A stretch of DNA of 64,000 nt from Bacillus niameyensis (GCF_001375535.1 NZ_LN831197.1:2788099-2852098), one strand, 5' to 3'; counted from the stretch's first letter, positions 47,693 through 55,920 are shown. Numbers and translations: made by a program. Notes: generated from the sequence alone by a model not told the origin.

Positions 47693-48376
47693 ATGCGTTT
47701 TACAGATACTTTAAAGAAGGCAACAGGAGAAAGCTGGAAACTAAGTTTAAACCATCCCTTTGTCCTTGGGATTAAAAATGGAGATCTACCTTTAGAGACT
47801 TTTAAGTTTTATATTCTCCAAGACATCTACTATTTGAAACATTATGGAAAGATCCATGCAATGGCTGCTGCTCAAGCGGATGATTTTTCACATACAGCCA
47901 TGCTTGCCGAAAAAGCTAAGCTAACTGCTCAGGCGGAACTGACAGTACATAACGAGCATGCAAAAATTCTTAACATTTCGGATAGGGAAATGGAAAACTT
48001 CCAACCCGCTCCAACAGCCTATGCTTATACTTCTCACTTATACAGGGCGGCCCTTTCTGGCAGTTTCGGTCAAACAATAGCGGCCATGCTTCCTTGTTAT
48101 TGGCTGTACGCCGATATTGGCAAGACTTATCAAGACGCGAAGCCAAAAGAACCAATCTATCAGAACTGGCTTGCTACTTATGCAAGCGACTGGTTTCAAA
48201 CTTCTACACAAGAACAGATCGACCTATTGGATCAGATTGCGGAAGAAGTAAGTGAAAAGGAAAGAGAAAAGATTAAGGAACAGTTCATTATTGCTAAGGA
48301 GTATGAATTGGCTTTTTGGGAAATGGCGTATACGAAAGAAACGTGGCTCTCTAATAAACGGGCCGCTTTAATTTAG
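47693..48376 (+). CDS. tenA: Aminopyrimidine aminohydrolase TenA (thiaminase II)
   Basis: A 227-residue TENA/THI-4 family helical protein. The catalytic pair is Cys135 (MLPCYWLY) and Glu205 (AKEYELAFWEMAY), numbered as in B. subtilis TenA; the substrate-stacking aromatic residues (YYLKHYGKIHAMA) are present. It salvages the pyrimidine of broken thiamin (aminopyrimidine to HMP). ATG 47693 follows AAGGAGGA; the longer frame runs into the riboswitch. It is a single-gene unit, whereas in B. subtilis tenA heads a large thiamin operon. Confidence 0.94.
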   Translation: MRFTDTLKKATGESWKLSLNHPFVLGIKNGDLPLETFKFYILQDIYYLKHYGKIHAMAAAQADDFSHTAMLAEKAKLTAQAELTVHNEHAKILNISDREMENFQPAPTAYAYTSHLYRAALSGSFGQTIAAMLPCYWLYADIGKTYQDAKPKEPIYQNWLATYASDWFQTSTQEQIDLLDQIAEEVSEKEREKIKEQFIIAKEYELAFWEMAYTKETWLSNKRAALI

Positions 48377-48382
48377 AGTGAA

Positions 48383-48416
48383 AGTAAGTAGCTAAGCTAC
48401 TTACTTCTCTTTTTTA
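48383..48416 (+). terminator. Terminator after tenA
   Basis: AGTAAGTAGC and GCTACTTACT form a perfect stem with loop TAA, followed by TCTCTTTTTT. Confidence 0.92.
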
Positions 48417-48449
48417 TTCTATTCATCAGGAATCGAGGTTTGTTCTTAG

Positions 48450-50069
48450 TTACTCTAATTGGTCAATCAACCTATCTGCACCAGATGTAAGGGCCTTATA
48501 AGCTTCATCAAAAATTTGCCCTTCTTTCTTTTGATGATCCAATAAATAGTTTAATCCCTTTAAATGCTTTACAACTTTTTCTTCCTCACCCTTTTGTTCA
48601 TATAGCTCTAAAGCCGTTAGATGAACACCTAAAGCACGTTTACTAGTCGCCGTAAAGTCACCAGCTGCATCGTAATACTCTACCAACTCTTTTAGATCAG
48701 TTACACTCGAAATTGGATGCTCCTTTTGATAGACTCTTACATAATCTACCTTCATAGTTGTTCGATCTCCCCAGCGGGTTGTCTCATTAACATTTTCAGC
48801 CCATCCACCTCCAGTTGCAACGTTTAATATTAAATAGAAATTCCTGTTAAATGGTGCAGGATATTCCCTTTCTTTAATATCGCCGCTTTCTGAATCAATC
48901 ACCCAGTTCTTCCAATCACGAATTTCCGCAACTAACTGATCATCAACATAAAAGCTGAGCCTATCTGGTTCCCATTCCAAAGAATATACGTGATAGTCAT
49001 CATAATAAGTTCCACGATCTATCGTCAATGTGCTGCCGCCATTAAAATAATAACTAGTATTGTAAACTCCAGAATGAACCGTAGACCAGACTCTGTTAGG
49101 TTGTTGGGAAATTAGTTCCATAATATCGATCTCACCTGCCATTGGCCATCCGTAATCCGGATTTGCAGGCATCATCCAAATAGCTGGCCACATACCAGTT
49201 TCACTAGGGATCTTTGCTCTAACATCAACTCTCCCATATCTAAAATCAAACTTATTTTCAGTAGAAATAGCACCAGATGTAGAACTGAAATTACCATCGC
49301 CCTCATATTTCTTCGCTTGAATGTGCAGATTTCCATCCTTTACCCAAATATTTTCACCTTCACCAACGACATTAGCGTAATGATGAGTTCCATTTTCAGG
49401 AGTAGTACGCAACGCCCACTTTTCATTATCAATTTCAGCCGAATCAAATTCATCATTAAATATGAGGCGCATATTTTCATACTCCTTAATATCTTCCGTA
49501 TTACTGATTACTGGATCTGTGAAGTGTAATTGCGTATTGGCCCAATCGCCATAACTAGAGGCATTTCCATTCTCACTATCAACTACTAATTTAAGTTTTT
49601 GAGCTGCTTGAATATGTACTCTAACATATTCCATCGGGGTTGTATGTTTCATCGCCTTACTTTTGTATTTAAGTTCATCATCAACATAAATTTTAAATTG
49701 AATTGATGCATTAGGATCAGTCGTTTTGCTATCAACTCCGACCCATGTCGTAAGATATTTATAATCCAACCCAGATACATCATAAACGATCTCCGAGTTT
49801 GCATGAATTCCAATACCTTTTTCAAATTCAACAGGTTTTCTATTATTGTCTGTAAGTGTTATTGTACCCCCATCTGCTGAAGCATCTTTTTGTGGAAGCT
49901 CACCCTGTCCACTGATAGCACTCTCCCATTCTATTTCGGATAAATATATAGAAACATTATCAATACCTTCTGCGTTTAAAGATTTCGGCTGAACAAAAAT
50001 GGTGAAAAGAATACTCAAAAGCATTAATGATAACCCTACATTCCTAGCGAAGGATTTCCTTTTACTCAT
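48450..50069 (-). CDS. Secreted GH16 beta-glucanase with NPCBM and FIMAH-like domains
   Basis: A 539-residue secreted enzyme. A signal peptide ends near LNAEG; an NPCBM-type carbohydrate-binding domain spans about 35-185 (FEKGIGIHANSEIVYDVSGLDYKYLTTWVGVD, quoted in part); the GH16 domain covers about 200-460 with the catalytic E-x-D-x-M-E motif (GEIDIMEL) and the substrate-site MWPAIWMMP. The last 75 residues form an all-helical FIMAH-like module (HLTALELYEQKG, VVKHLKGLNYLLDHQ). It probably cuts beta-1,3 or mixed beta-glucans such as laminarin. ATG 50069 is preferred; GTG 50075 is possible. A cre-like site lies upstream. Confidence 0.9.
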   Translation of the reverse strand: MSKRKSFARNVGLSLMLLSILFTIFVQPKSLNAEGIDNVSIYLSEIEWESAISGQGELPQKDASADGGTITLTDNNRKPVEFEKGIGIHANSEIVYDVSGLDYKYLTTWVGVDSKTTDPNASIQFKIYVDDELKYKSKAMKHTTPMEYVRVHIQAAQKLKLVVDSENGNASSYGDWANTQLHFTDPVISNTEDIKEYENMRLIFNDEFDSAEIDNEKWALRTTPENGTHHYANVVGEGENIWVKDGNLHIQAKKYEGDGNFSSTSGAISTENKFDFRYGRVDVRAKIPSETGMWPAIWMMPANPDYGWPMAGEIDIMELISQQPNRVWSTVHSGVYNTSYYFNGGSTLTIDRGTYYDDYHVYSLEWEPDRLSFYVDDQLVAEIRDWKNWVIDSESGDIKEREYPAPFNRNFYLILNVATGGGWAENVNETTRWGDRTTMKVDYVRVYQKEHPISSVTDLKELVEYYDAAGDFTATSKRALGVHLTALELYEQKGEEEKVVKHLKGLNYLLDHQKKEGQIFDEAYKALTSGADRLIDQLE

Positions 50070-50093
50070 TTCCACAAACGCTCCTTTAAACAA

Positions 50094-50990
50094 AATTTAT
50101 ATCCATAATGATTGACTCAACTTCTTTAGAAACGAAAATCCTTTTTAATGGTTTTATCCTTCTTACGAAACGGATTTTCCCTTTTTGTGAGTTCAAGATA
50201 TTTGACTCAAAAAGTTCCAAGTTTATTATTTGAACCTTTGTACGGTCCAGAGATCCACAAAAAATACTTTTCCTACTTGATGCCTTGAGAAAAACGCCTT
50301 GTGCTAGCGCTTACCTCCCCGTTAATCCTAATTTTAATAGACTATAAGTTATACCATTACTCACCTCCTTAAATAACCTTTATTCTTTGTATTAACTGAT
50401 TGGATTTTTCGTTAATTCCTACCTTTAATGATCGTCTGGACGTTATGGGCGATTTATGAACGGTATATAAAAACAATTGGTTAAACTACAGTAGTGAAAA
50501 TCATTAGCCTGTTCGCTAATCGTTCTTGATGAGAATCTTGAAATGTGAATACTGTGGGATATATCTTGAGGAATATAATGGAATTGCATATTAAAGTTAA
50601 ACCTAACTCCATGCACAAAAAGAAAATACATTGTACAAACTGGGATAACTAAATATTTGTAATAAATACAATCTTATATGGGGTAATTTAAAAAGTAAAC
50701 TGATTTTACCATTAATTTCCAAAAGGGGGATAATATCCTATACCCTTTAACCTAATTATAGTCTAGTCGATATGGACCTGATACCGAATAATTAGCCAAA
50801 CGAATTGAAAACTAGTGTGAGCGACTTGTGGAAGAAACAAGTGAGGAGGAGAGGAAGTTAGTCAAAGCAAAATGCACAATCACTAATATCTATAAGTCAG
50901 TTTTTGAAAGTTCACGTATAATCGCGCTACTATGATTTAGATTGAGGAAATAAATAACCTAGGCTACTTATTCCCTCCCCTTTATTCAAT
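50094..50990. other. Long gene-free region upstream of the glucanase
   Basis: Nearly 900 bases, AT-rich. It holds a cre-like site at 50302-50315, a hairpin GAAAATCC/GGATTTTC (50134-50179) that could act as a leader attenuator, and an orphan ribosome-site-like AAGGAGGTGAG on the minus strand near 50365 followed by ATG-GTA-TAA. No coding frame has a plausible start and composition. It may be the decayed remains of genes; nothing else was seen. Confidence 0.5.
50302..50315. promoter_or_regulatory. cre-like site (CcpA binding) upstream of the glucanase
   Basis: TGCTAGCGCTTACC agrees with the catabolite-responsive consensus TGWAARCGYTWWCW at most positions, with the central GCGC palindrome intact. 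It lies about 230 bases before the GH16 start; carbon repression of a polysaccharidase is expected. Confidence 0.5.
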
Positions 50991-51956
50991 TCACACTCGG
51001 CGACCCTCCGGCTGATGCTCTGGTTGCTCATATACTACAGTGCCATCATTTTGGCGAATCCACGTTTCAAAATCCCGCTCGCCCTCTTTCAATTTAATGA
51101 CCCGTGCCCCTGTTGGGAAATGATCATTACGAACACCGTCTAAATAGCTTACATATTTTGTAGACCGACCATAACAGAGCCGAATACCGTGAAAAGTACT
51201 ACAAAAATCATTAGCATGATCATGGCCGACAAACGTACCCATTACATCTCCCATTTCCACCATGGCTGAGAAGAACCCTGAATTTAACGCCGGGCTACTA
51301 CACACACCATCTAACCGCTGCCCGTGACTAACATGGAAATCCCATGCATCATTATATTCTGGTAGTGGTATATGAAAAAAGGAAAGTGCTGGTAATGGTT
51401 CCCCGCCATTCTGCTCAGTGAATTCCTGGGACTCAGAAACATACCAGTTAATCTGATCTCTCCGAATCCAGTCATATCCTCCATAAGGCGAGTAATCTCC
51501 ACTATCTAAAAAGTAGAGCACAGCCCCCACTTCTTCTTGATTACTTAAAATTGACAATGTGAAGTTACCAGCTCCACTTACTCCTGAAGGATCTTCTTTA
51601 GCGACACAAAATTCATGTTCAAGCTGAAGCTTATGCATTGCTTTCCTCGAAACACTTCCTTCTGAATCATGGTTGCCAAACACAGCAGCCCACGGAGTCC
51701 GACTTTCTTCGGCAATGGAAACTGCGTTACGAAAGGATTGTATCGGATCTTTCGTTCTTGCACTGGCAATAACATCTCCACAAAACACAATCAAATCCGG
51801 TTGTTCCTCACGAATAACCATCTCCATTAACCGGCGAGTATCTTCGTCCAATTTAGGTGAATCAGGATCATAATCAAACTTATCGATAAACTCTATATCT
51901 GAAAATTGGACAATTACAAATGTGCCATCGTTACGAAACTTTAAGTTATCTTTCAT
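50991..51956 (-). CDS. Calcineurin-like metallophosphoesterase
   Basis: A 321-residue protein with the metallophosphoesterase motifs in order: QFSDIEFIDKF (the usual D-x-H is changed here to D-I-E), FCGDVI, GNHDSEG, FHIPLPEY and GHDHANDF. It resembles the Dcr2/plant PAP28-like and B. subtilis YvnB group. ATG 51956 (MKDNLKFRNDG) is preferred over the longest start. There is no signal peptide at this start. The substrate is unknown. The replacement of the first metal His by Glu or a shifted alignment deserves care. Confidence 0.82.
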   Translation of the reverse strand: MKDNLKFRNDGTFVIVQFSDIEFIDKFDYDPDSPKLDEDTRRLMEMVIREEQPDLIVFCGDVIASARTKDPIQSFRNAVSIAEESRTPWAAVFGNHDSEGSVSRKAMHKLQLEHEFCVAKEDPSGVSGAGNFTLSILSNQEEVGAVLYFLDSGDYSPYGGYDWIRRDQINWYVSESQEFTEQNGGEPLPALSFFHIPLPEYNDAWDFHVSHGQRLDGVCSSPALNSGFFSAMVEMGDVMGTFVGHDHANDFCSTFHGIRLCYGRSTKYVSYLDGVRNDHFPTGARVIKLKEGERDFETWIRQNDGTVVYEQPEHQPEGRRV

Positions 51957-52174
51957 CTTCGATTTCCCCCCATTTATAGACACTATGATAATTCTCCACT
52001 TGTACGGAATTTTCCTACCTTTATACGCAAATTTCTTTAATCCGATTAAATAGAAAAAACTCATCCCCCTTCGTCAAAAAACTGTTAGGCTTGTGTCTTA
52101 CTTTCTCTTGCCTTAATAGATAACTAAGTTGGAAATTTTGTTTGAAAAACTCTATTTTGTGTTATAATAAAAGT

Positions 52175-52312
52175 AATTTAGCATACATTAAAAAAGACCT
52201 TTCCAGTGTGACAGCACCGAAAAGGTCGATTAATAGAATCGCTTCAAAAGCGATCAGCAATATTGCAGAAATAGTCCGCTCCTTGCTGCTAGGCTCAGGG
52301 CGGATTATTTCT
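52175..52312 (+). ncRNA. Predicted antisense antitoxin RNA
   Basis: On the plus strand, TTGAAA (52142-52147) and TATAAT (52163-52168) form a sigma-A-like promoter with a short 15-base spacer. The transcript would run toward the toxin gene and end at the hairpin AATAGTCCGC/GCGGATTATT (52270-52309), which is followed by TTCTT. It would overlap the 3' end of the toxin mRNA by roughly 120 bases, the arrangement of TxpA/RatA and BsrG/SR4. Confidence 0.55.
52190..52227 (-). terminator. Terminator of the toxin mRNA
   Basis: On the minus strand GACCTTTTC and GGAAAGGTC pair and are followed by TTTTTT. Confidence 0.8.
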
Positions 52313-52388
52313 TATGTGAAAGTGCGATAACAGCTACGATTAGACTTGCAAAGCTAATCATTAAAACCAAAGCCTGGAATACACTCAC
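52305..52388 (-). CDS. Type I toxin, putative holin-like toxin family (27 residues)
   Basis: A 27-residue peptide starting MSVFQALVLMISFASL and ending ALSHKK: one membrane helix with a short basic tail, as in the small holin-like toxins of Bacillus (Fst/TxpA-like, Hol_Tox). It starts at GTG 52388 with GGAGG 8 bases upstream. On the minus strand an extended -10 TGGTATAGT lies at 52478-52486. In the 5' leader CAGCACCT is perfectly complementary to AGGTGCTG at the ribosome site (52392-52399 with 52438-52445), so translation is probably held back by folding. Convergent antisense RNA is predicted. Confidence 0.75.
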   Translation of the reverse strand: MSVFQALVLMISFASLIVAVIALSHKK

Positions 52389-52578
52389 TAGCAGCACCTC
52401 CTCTCTGTCTGAAACTTCCATGACAGGGACGAAAAACAGGTGCTGACCGCCCTTGAAAAACCTATTCTATTAATAAAACTATACCATAAAACCAATGGTG
52501 ATTAGCTATAGAACGGAAATGAGGAAAGATAACTTTATTAAATAAGTCTTGAGCAAAGTATCGTCCTTCTCCTCTTGT

Positions 52579-53781
52579 CTAGAGACTTGATTCTTTAACA
52601 CGCTTTTTTACAACCGAATAAAATAATAAACCAAGCATTAGGATCGTTTGTCCTATGAACACAACTGCATCCCAAAAAGAGGAACTCCCTGCAGGATCAG
52701 TTAGATTAGAAAAAATAAGTGAGTACGCGTAAAAGACTTGAGGTAAAAAGTAAATAGCAAATAAACTAAATGTAAGCAATATGCCACATATATACAGCAC
52801 ACTATATAAGCGAATAGTTTTCGTCTCTCCCTGAAATGCTGCGGTTGTGGGATCGTACTTTATAAAAGGTATCCATTTGCTTAAATACTGTTTCCCATTT
52901 TCCATCAGATTGTAACAACCAGTTACATTTTCAAAGAAATAATAAACATCTGTTTTCATATAAAAACAGCATTGATATATCGTTTTAATAAATAGATCAA
53001 AGATTACGATCCCTAAAATTCCAATAAAAATGGCTCCACTTTCTGGAAAGAGAATTTTTATAGTAAATGCGATAAAAATAAGCGACTGTTCCAAGGCCAT
53101 CCCTGCAAAATATAAGACATTTCTTTGCCTTGAGGGCAGTTTCCATGCCGAGGTTAAGTCTGTTTCAAACACAACGAATAACAGCCGATTCCCGATATCT
53201 AATTTAGCAGGCAAGTTGTGGGCACGTATCGCAAAAACATGGCCAAACTCATGAATGATTATTAATATGAAGGAAACGGCCATATAAGTAACCATATTCA
53301 GTACCATAGAATCAAATAAAAAAATATCTTTATAGGTTGGGATAAGGTTTGGATTCATTACTGCTAAAATAACATTTAACAAAAAGAAAAGTATGAAAAT
53401 CTTATTGGTCACCTTATTAAATATGATTTGCCCCACCTTAGGTGAAATCCATTGAAGTCCTCCTAGCGATCGGCCCCTTTCCTGTCTCCTTATTCTTTCA
53501 CCATCTACCTCTTCAACGAGACCAAGGTCGATCAGCTGCTCAGCAAATTCAATCATATTCACTTCTTCATTTGGATAATTCGCCTTTAATATAACCTCGA
53601 TATCTCCAAGCATTTCACCCTTATCGATCATCTCAATCGCATCAATACAAATTTTTGGCATTTCAAAAAAGTCACCTGAAGAAGGGTCTTCGACAATATA
53701 ATGTTTTTTATCTTTTTGAATAGATAGAGGGCATAATATTAGTTGAGATTGTGAGGATAAAACCAAAACTCGCACCACCAA
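52579..53781 (-). CDS. PqqD-like (RiPP-recognition) domain fused to an M50-type membrane zinc protease
   Basis: About 400 residues. Residues 10-95 look like a PqqD/RRE-type domain (HYIVEDPSSGDFFEMPK, then an acidic helix-rich part ending IDLGLVEEVDG). Residues 125-395 hold six or seven membrane segments, with the zinc motif HEFGH (177-181) in a helix and a later Asp in MKTDVYYFF as the possible third ligand. It belongs to the 'peptide zinc metalloprotease' group that handles small peptides. The start is uncertain: TTG 53781 is the longest and has no good ribosome site. Directly upstream is a 22-residue peptide gene with a stem-loop between. It probably cuts, matures or exports that peptide, or gives immunity. 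Confidence 0.82.
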   Translation of the reverse strand: MVVRVLVLSSQSQLILCPLSIQKDKKHYIVEDPSSGDFFEMPKICIDAIEMIDKGEMLGDIEVILKANYPNEEVNMIEFAEQLIDLGLVEEVDGERIRRQERGRSLGGLQWISPKVGQIIFNKVTNKIFILFFLLNVILAVMNPNLIPTYKDIFLFDSMVLNMVTYMAVSFILIIIHEFGHVFAIRAHNLPAKLDIGNRLLFVVFETDLTSAWKLPSRQRNVLYFAGMALEQSLIFIAFTIKILFPESGAIFIGILGIVIFDLFIKTIYQCCFYMKTDVYYFFENVTGCYNLMENGKQYLSKWIPFIKYDPTTAAFQGETKTIRLYSVLYICGILLTFSLFAIYFLPQVFYAYSLIFSNLTDPAGSSSFWDAVVFIGQTILMLGLLFYSVVKKRVKESSL

Positions 53782-53798
53782 TCGGTAAATATGAAAAT

Positions 53799-53822
53799 AG
53801 GGTGCTAATCAAATAGCACCCT
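53799..53822 (-). terminator. Stem-loop between the small peptide gene and the protease gene
   Basis: On the minus strand AGGGTGCTA and TAGCACCCT form a perfect 9-bp stem with a 6-base loop, followed by ATTTTCAT. It is a weak terminator or attenuator, as commonly seen after precursor peptide genes to make peptide exceed enzyme. Confidence 0.65.
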
Positions 53823-53829
53823 GTTCTAA

Positions 53830-53898
53830 TTAATGTTGTGGAACAAGCCAGCACCACCAGCAAGTAACTTTAATTTTCTTTAATTTACGGATTTTCAT
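53830..53898 (-). CDS. 22-residue cationic Cys/Trp peptide, candidate RiPP precursor or pheromone
   Basis: The frame starts at ATG 53898 with GGGGGAG seven bases upstream, and stops at TAA 53830. The first half is basic (MKIRKLKKIKV, six positive charges); the second half is TCWWCWLVPQH, with two Cys and three Trp in five positions. It has no signal peptide. It lies 35 bases after the HD-GYP gene and 50 bases before the PqqD-like/M50 protease gene, all on the minus strand. No known bacteriocin or pheromone was recognised. The cationic leader and aromatic core suggest a modified, secreted or membrane-active peptide. Confidence 0.6.
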   Translation of the reverse strand: MKIRKLKKIKVTCWWCWLVPQH

Positions 53899-53927
53899 GG
53901 ATATTCTCCCCCCTTAGTATATATTGT

Positions 53928-53950
53928 GACTATCATTTAGAATGATAGTC
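53928..53950. repeat. Perfect palindrome at the end of the HD-GYP gene
   Basis: GACTATCATT and AATGATAGTC surround a 3-base centre. The HD-GYP stop codon is inside. No T-run follows on the minus strand, so it may be a weak terminator, an mRNA-processing site, or an operator for the peptide gene 30 bases downstream. Confidence 0.6.
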
Positions 53951-55093
53951 TTTATGGAAGTCGACCCAACTAGGATATACTTGCTGAAAAGTATTTACCA
54001 ATTGCGGGTCAAACTGAGTCCCTTTTCCATCAAGAATACGTTTATACGCTTCTTCAAAAGAAAGTGCTGATCGATACGATCTTGAAGATGTCATAGCATC
54101 AAAGGCATCTGCAATAGCCGTAATTCTTGCAAGTAGAGGGATTTCATCTCGCTCTAACCCATCTGGGTAACCTTTACCATCCCATCGCTCATGGTGATGA
54201 TATATAACATCAATGTTTCCATCTATTCCTTCAACGCCTTGAACGGCTTTTGCTCCTACGGCAGGATGAGTCTTAATTAATTCATACTCTTCGTCCGTTA
54301 ATTTACTAGGCTTCGTTAAAATGGAATCGGGAATATTTACTTTACCTATGTCATGTAATAGACAAGCATAATAGAAATGTTTAAGTTCATAGTCTTTAAA
54401 CTTTCCCGTAGCTTTTGCAAGACTCATTGCATACTCAGCTACACGCTCACTGTGACCGCGAGTGTATGGATCCTTAAGTTCAAGGGTAGCAATAACTCCT
54501 TTAACTATGCCCTCAATTTGCAGGTCATAAGATTGCTTGAGCGCCTCTACATAATTTAAAAAGCGATGAAGAAGAATGTAAGCAATAATAGACAAAATGA
54601 AATTGAATAATATCGGAATTAAAACAACATGGTCATGAAGGATTAATCCCAATAATATATATTTAAAGATAGATCCAATTGAAACTAAATAGAAAAAACG
54701 TTTATTAATAAATATTGGTGAAAACAAAATAATAACTAACTCGACTAAGTTCCCACTACTATAGGAAATATCACTACCCCAATAGTACCAAATATCGGTT
54801 AACAAGTTAACAGAAATATAAGTTAAAAATAAAATATATTTTATAGATTCAGGCTTATTTTTCTTTATTAAATAAACTGTTATAGGAATTAGACCAAATA
54901 TAACGATATATTTTATATAATTTATATCGAGTCCAGCCGAATTTGTAAAATCACCTGACCACGGAGTGATTGGCAAAAGATAATAATAAAACAAATCATA
55001 AAAGAAGAAAACAATATAAAATAGCCACAAAAATAATATAGTAGACCGCTTTTCCTCCTGTAATAAGGACATACGGAGTGATTTTTTCTGCAT
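53933..55093 (-). CDS. Membrane HD-GYP domain protein (c-di-GMP phosphodiesterase type)
   Basis: A 386-residue protein with about six or seven membrane helices in residues 18-185, a short linker helix, and an HD-GYP domain (195-375): EGIVKGVIATLELKDPYTRGHSERVAEYA (quoted in part), CLLHDIGKVNIPD (HD), HPAVGAKAV, HHHERWDGKGYPDG (GYP motif) and ITAIADAFDAM. All metal ligands appear present. The membrane part has no recognised sensor domain. It starts at ATG after GAGGTAA. It is upstream of the small peptide and the M50 gene on the same strand, so it could be part of that unit as a sensor. Confidence 0.9.
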   Translation of the reverse strand: MQKKSLRMSLLQEEKRSTILFLWLFYIVFFFYDLFYYYLLPITPWSGDFTNSAGLDINYIKYIVIFGLIPITVYLIKKNKPESIKYILFLTYISVNLLTDIWYYWGSDISYSSGNLVELVIILFSPIFINKRFFYLVSIGSIFKYILLGLILHDHVVLIPILFNFILSIIAYILLHRFLNYVEALKQSYDLQIEGIVKGVIATLELKDPYTRGHSERVAEYAMSLAKATGKFKDYELKHFYYACLLHDIGKVNIPDSILTKPSKLTDEEYELIKTHPAVGAKAVQGVEGIDGNIDVIYHHHERWDGKGYPDGLERDEIPLLARITAIADAFDAMTSSRSYRSALSFEEAYKRILDGKGTQFDPQLVNTFQQVYPSWVDFHKDYHSK

Positions 55094-55454
55094 GTTTTTA
55101 CCTCACTTATATTTAACCAACTAGGTAATAACTATAAATAGGAGATATGATCGCTATTTACATTGATAAGATGATAAAACATTTCCTCCTGCAAAGGTCA
55201 TGATTTTAAATCTTGCAAATTATACTAGTCTTATATAGTATAGGCCATTTGGAGGAATACTGTAAATAACAATCACAATGTCAACAATTGGGATTTCACA
55301 GAAACTGCGGAAAACCTCCCCTAACGAATAAAAAGAGCTCCAACCAAACCGGTTGCGAGCCATAGATATGTAGAACTCCAGTATACAATCAGCATAATCT
55401 CCACTAGAAATAGCTGAAAAATGGAGCGATCCTCCATATCTATCTTTCGACTTG
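55094..55454. other. Gene-poor region between the HD-GYP gene and a pseudogene
   Basis: About 360 bases. A 101-codon open frame here overlaps the pseudogene and lacks a ribosome site and protein-like composition. No terminator or promoter was convincing. Confidence 0.4.
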
Positions 55455-55920
55455 TTAGCCGATGACCTTAACAATATTTCCATCTTGATCGGTAATATTC
55501 GTTTTAACAATTTGAAATGATACATCTTTTAATGAGGGTATTACAAATTCACTTTCCTTTGGATGTAATCTATCGCTTAACTCGGCAACTGCTATATTAT
55601 CCAAAGCAAAGCGTACCTCATGCGTTGTCCATATAAAACTCGCCTGCTCTGCTCGTTCAAAAATGACTTGAACATCTGGTCCTGCAAGTGTCAGCTTTTT
55701 CCCTTTTAAAATTCTTCCCCCGTAGCAGCTTTCCAATAATCTCTGCCTGCTTTGCCCCTAATTGAACAACAGCTGGAGATTTGCTGAACCACCTCTTCTT
55801 GCCTGGTTCCCATATGAGCTGATCGACAAATAATATGCCCGTATTAGAACCATCCCGCTCCATGCCTGTGTGTACAACCTCTGAAATAGAATCATAATTA
55901 ATATCATTTTTACGGAACTG
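55455..55920 (-). pseudogene. Frameshifted gene remnant of unknown family
   Basis: Two overlapping frames continue one another: the first runs from QFRKNDINYDSISEVVHTGM through GILFVDQLIWEPGKKRWFSKSPAVVQLGAK (quoted in part) to about 55735, the second from GGRILKGKKLTLAGPD to the end DQDGNIVKVIG. A one-base shift near 55735 breaks them. An in-frame stop precedes the first part near 55925. The family is not recognised. The composition (Val, Asp, Glu and aromatic residues) looks like a real protein. Confidence 0.6.

Noticed and set aside
50443-50631. 62-codon minus-strand frame in the gap before the glucanase
   Set aside because: No ribosome site, composition of noncoding DNA.
55220-55525. 101-codon minus-strand frame
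   Set aside because: It overlaps the better supported pseudogene frame and has no ribosome site or protein-like pattern.
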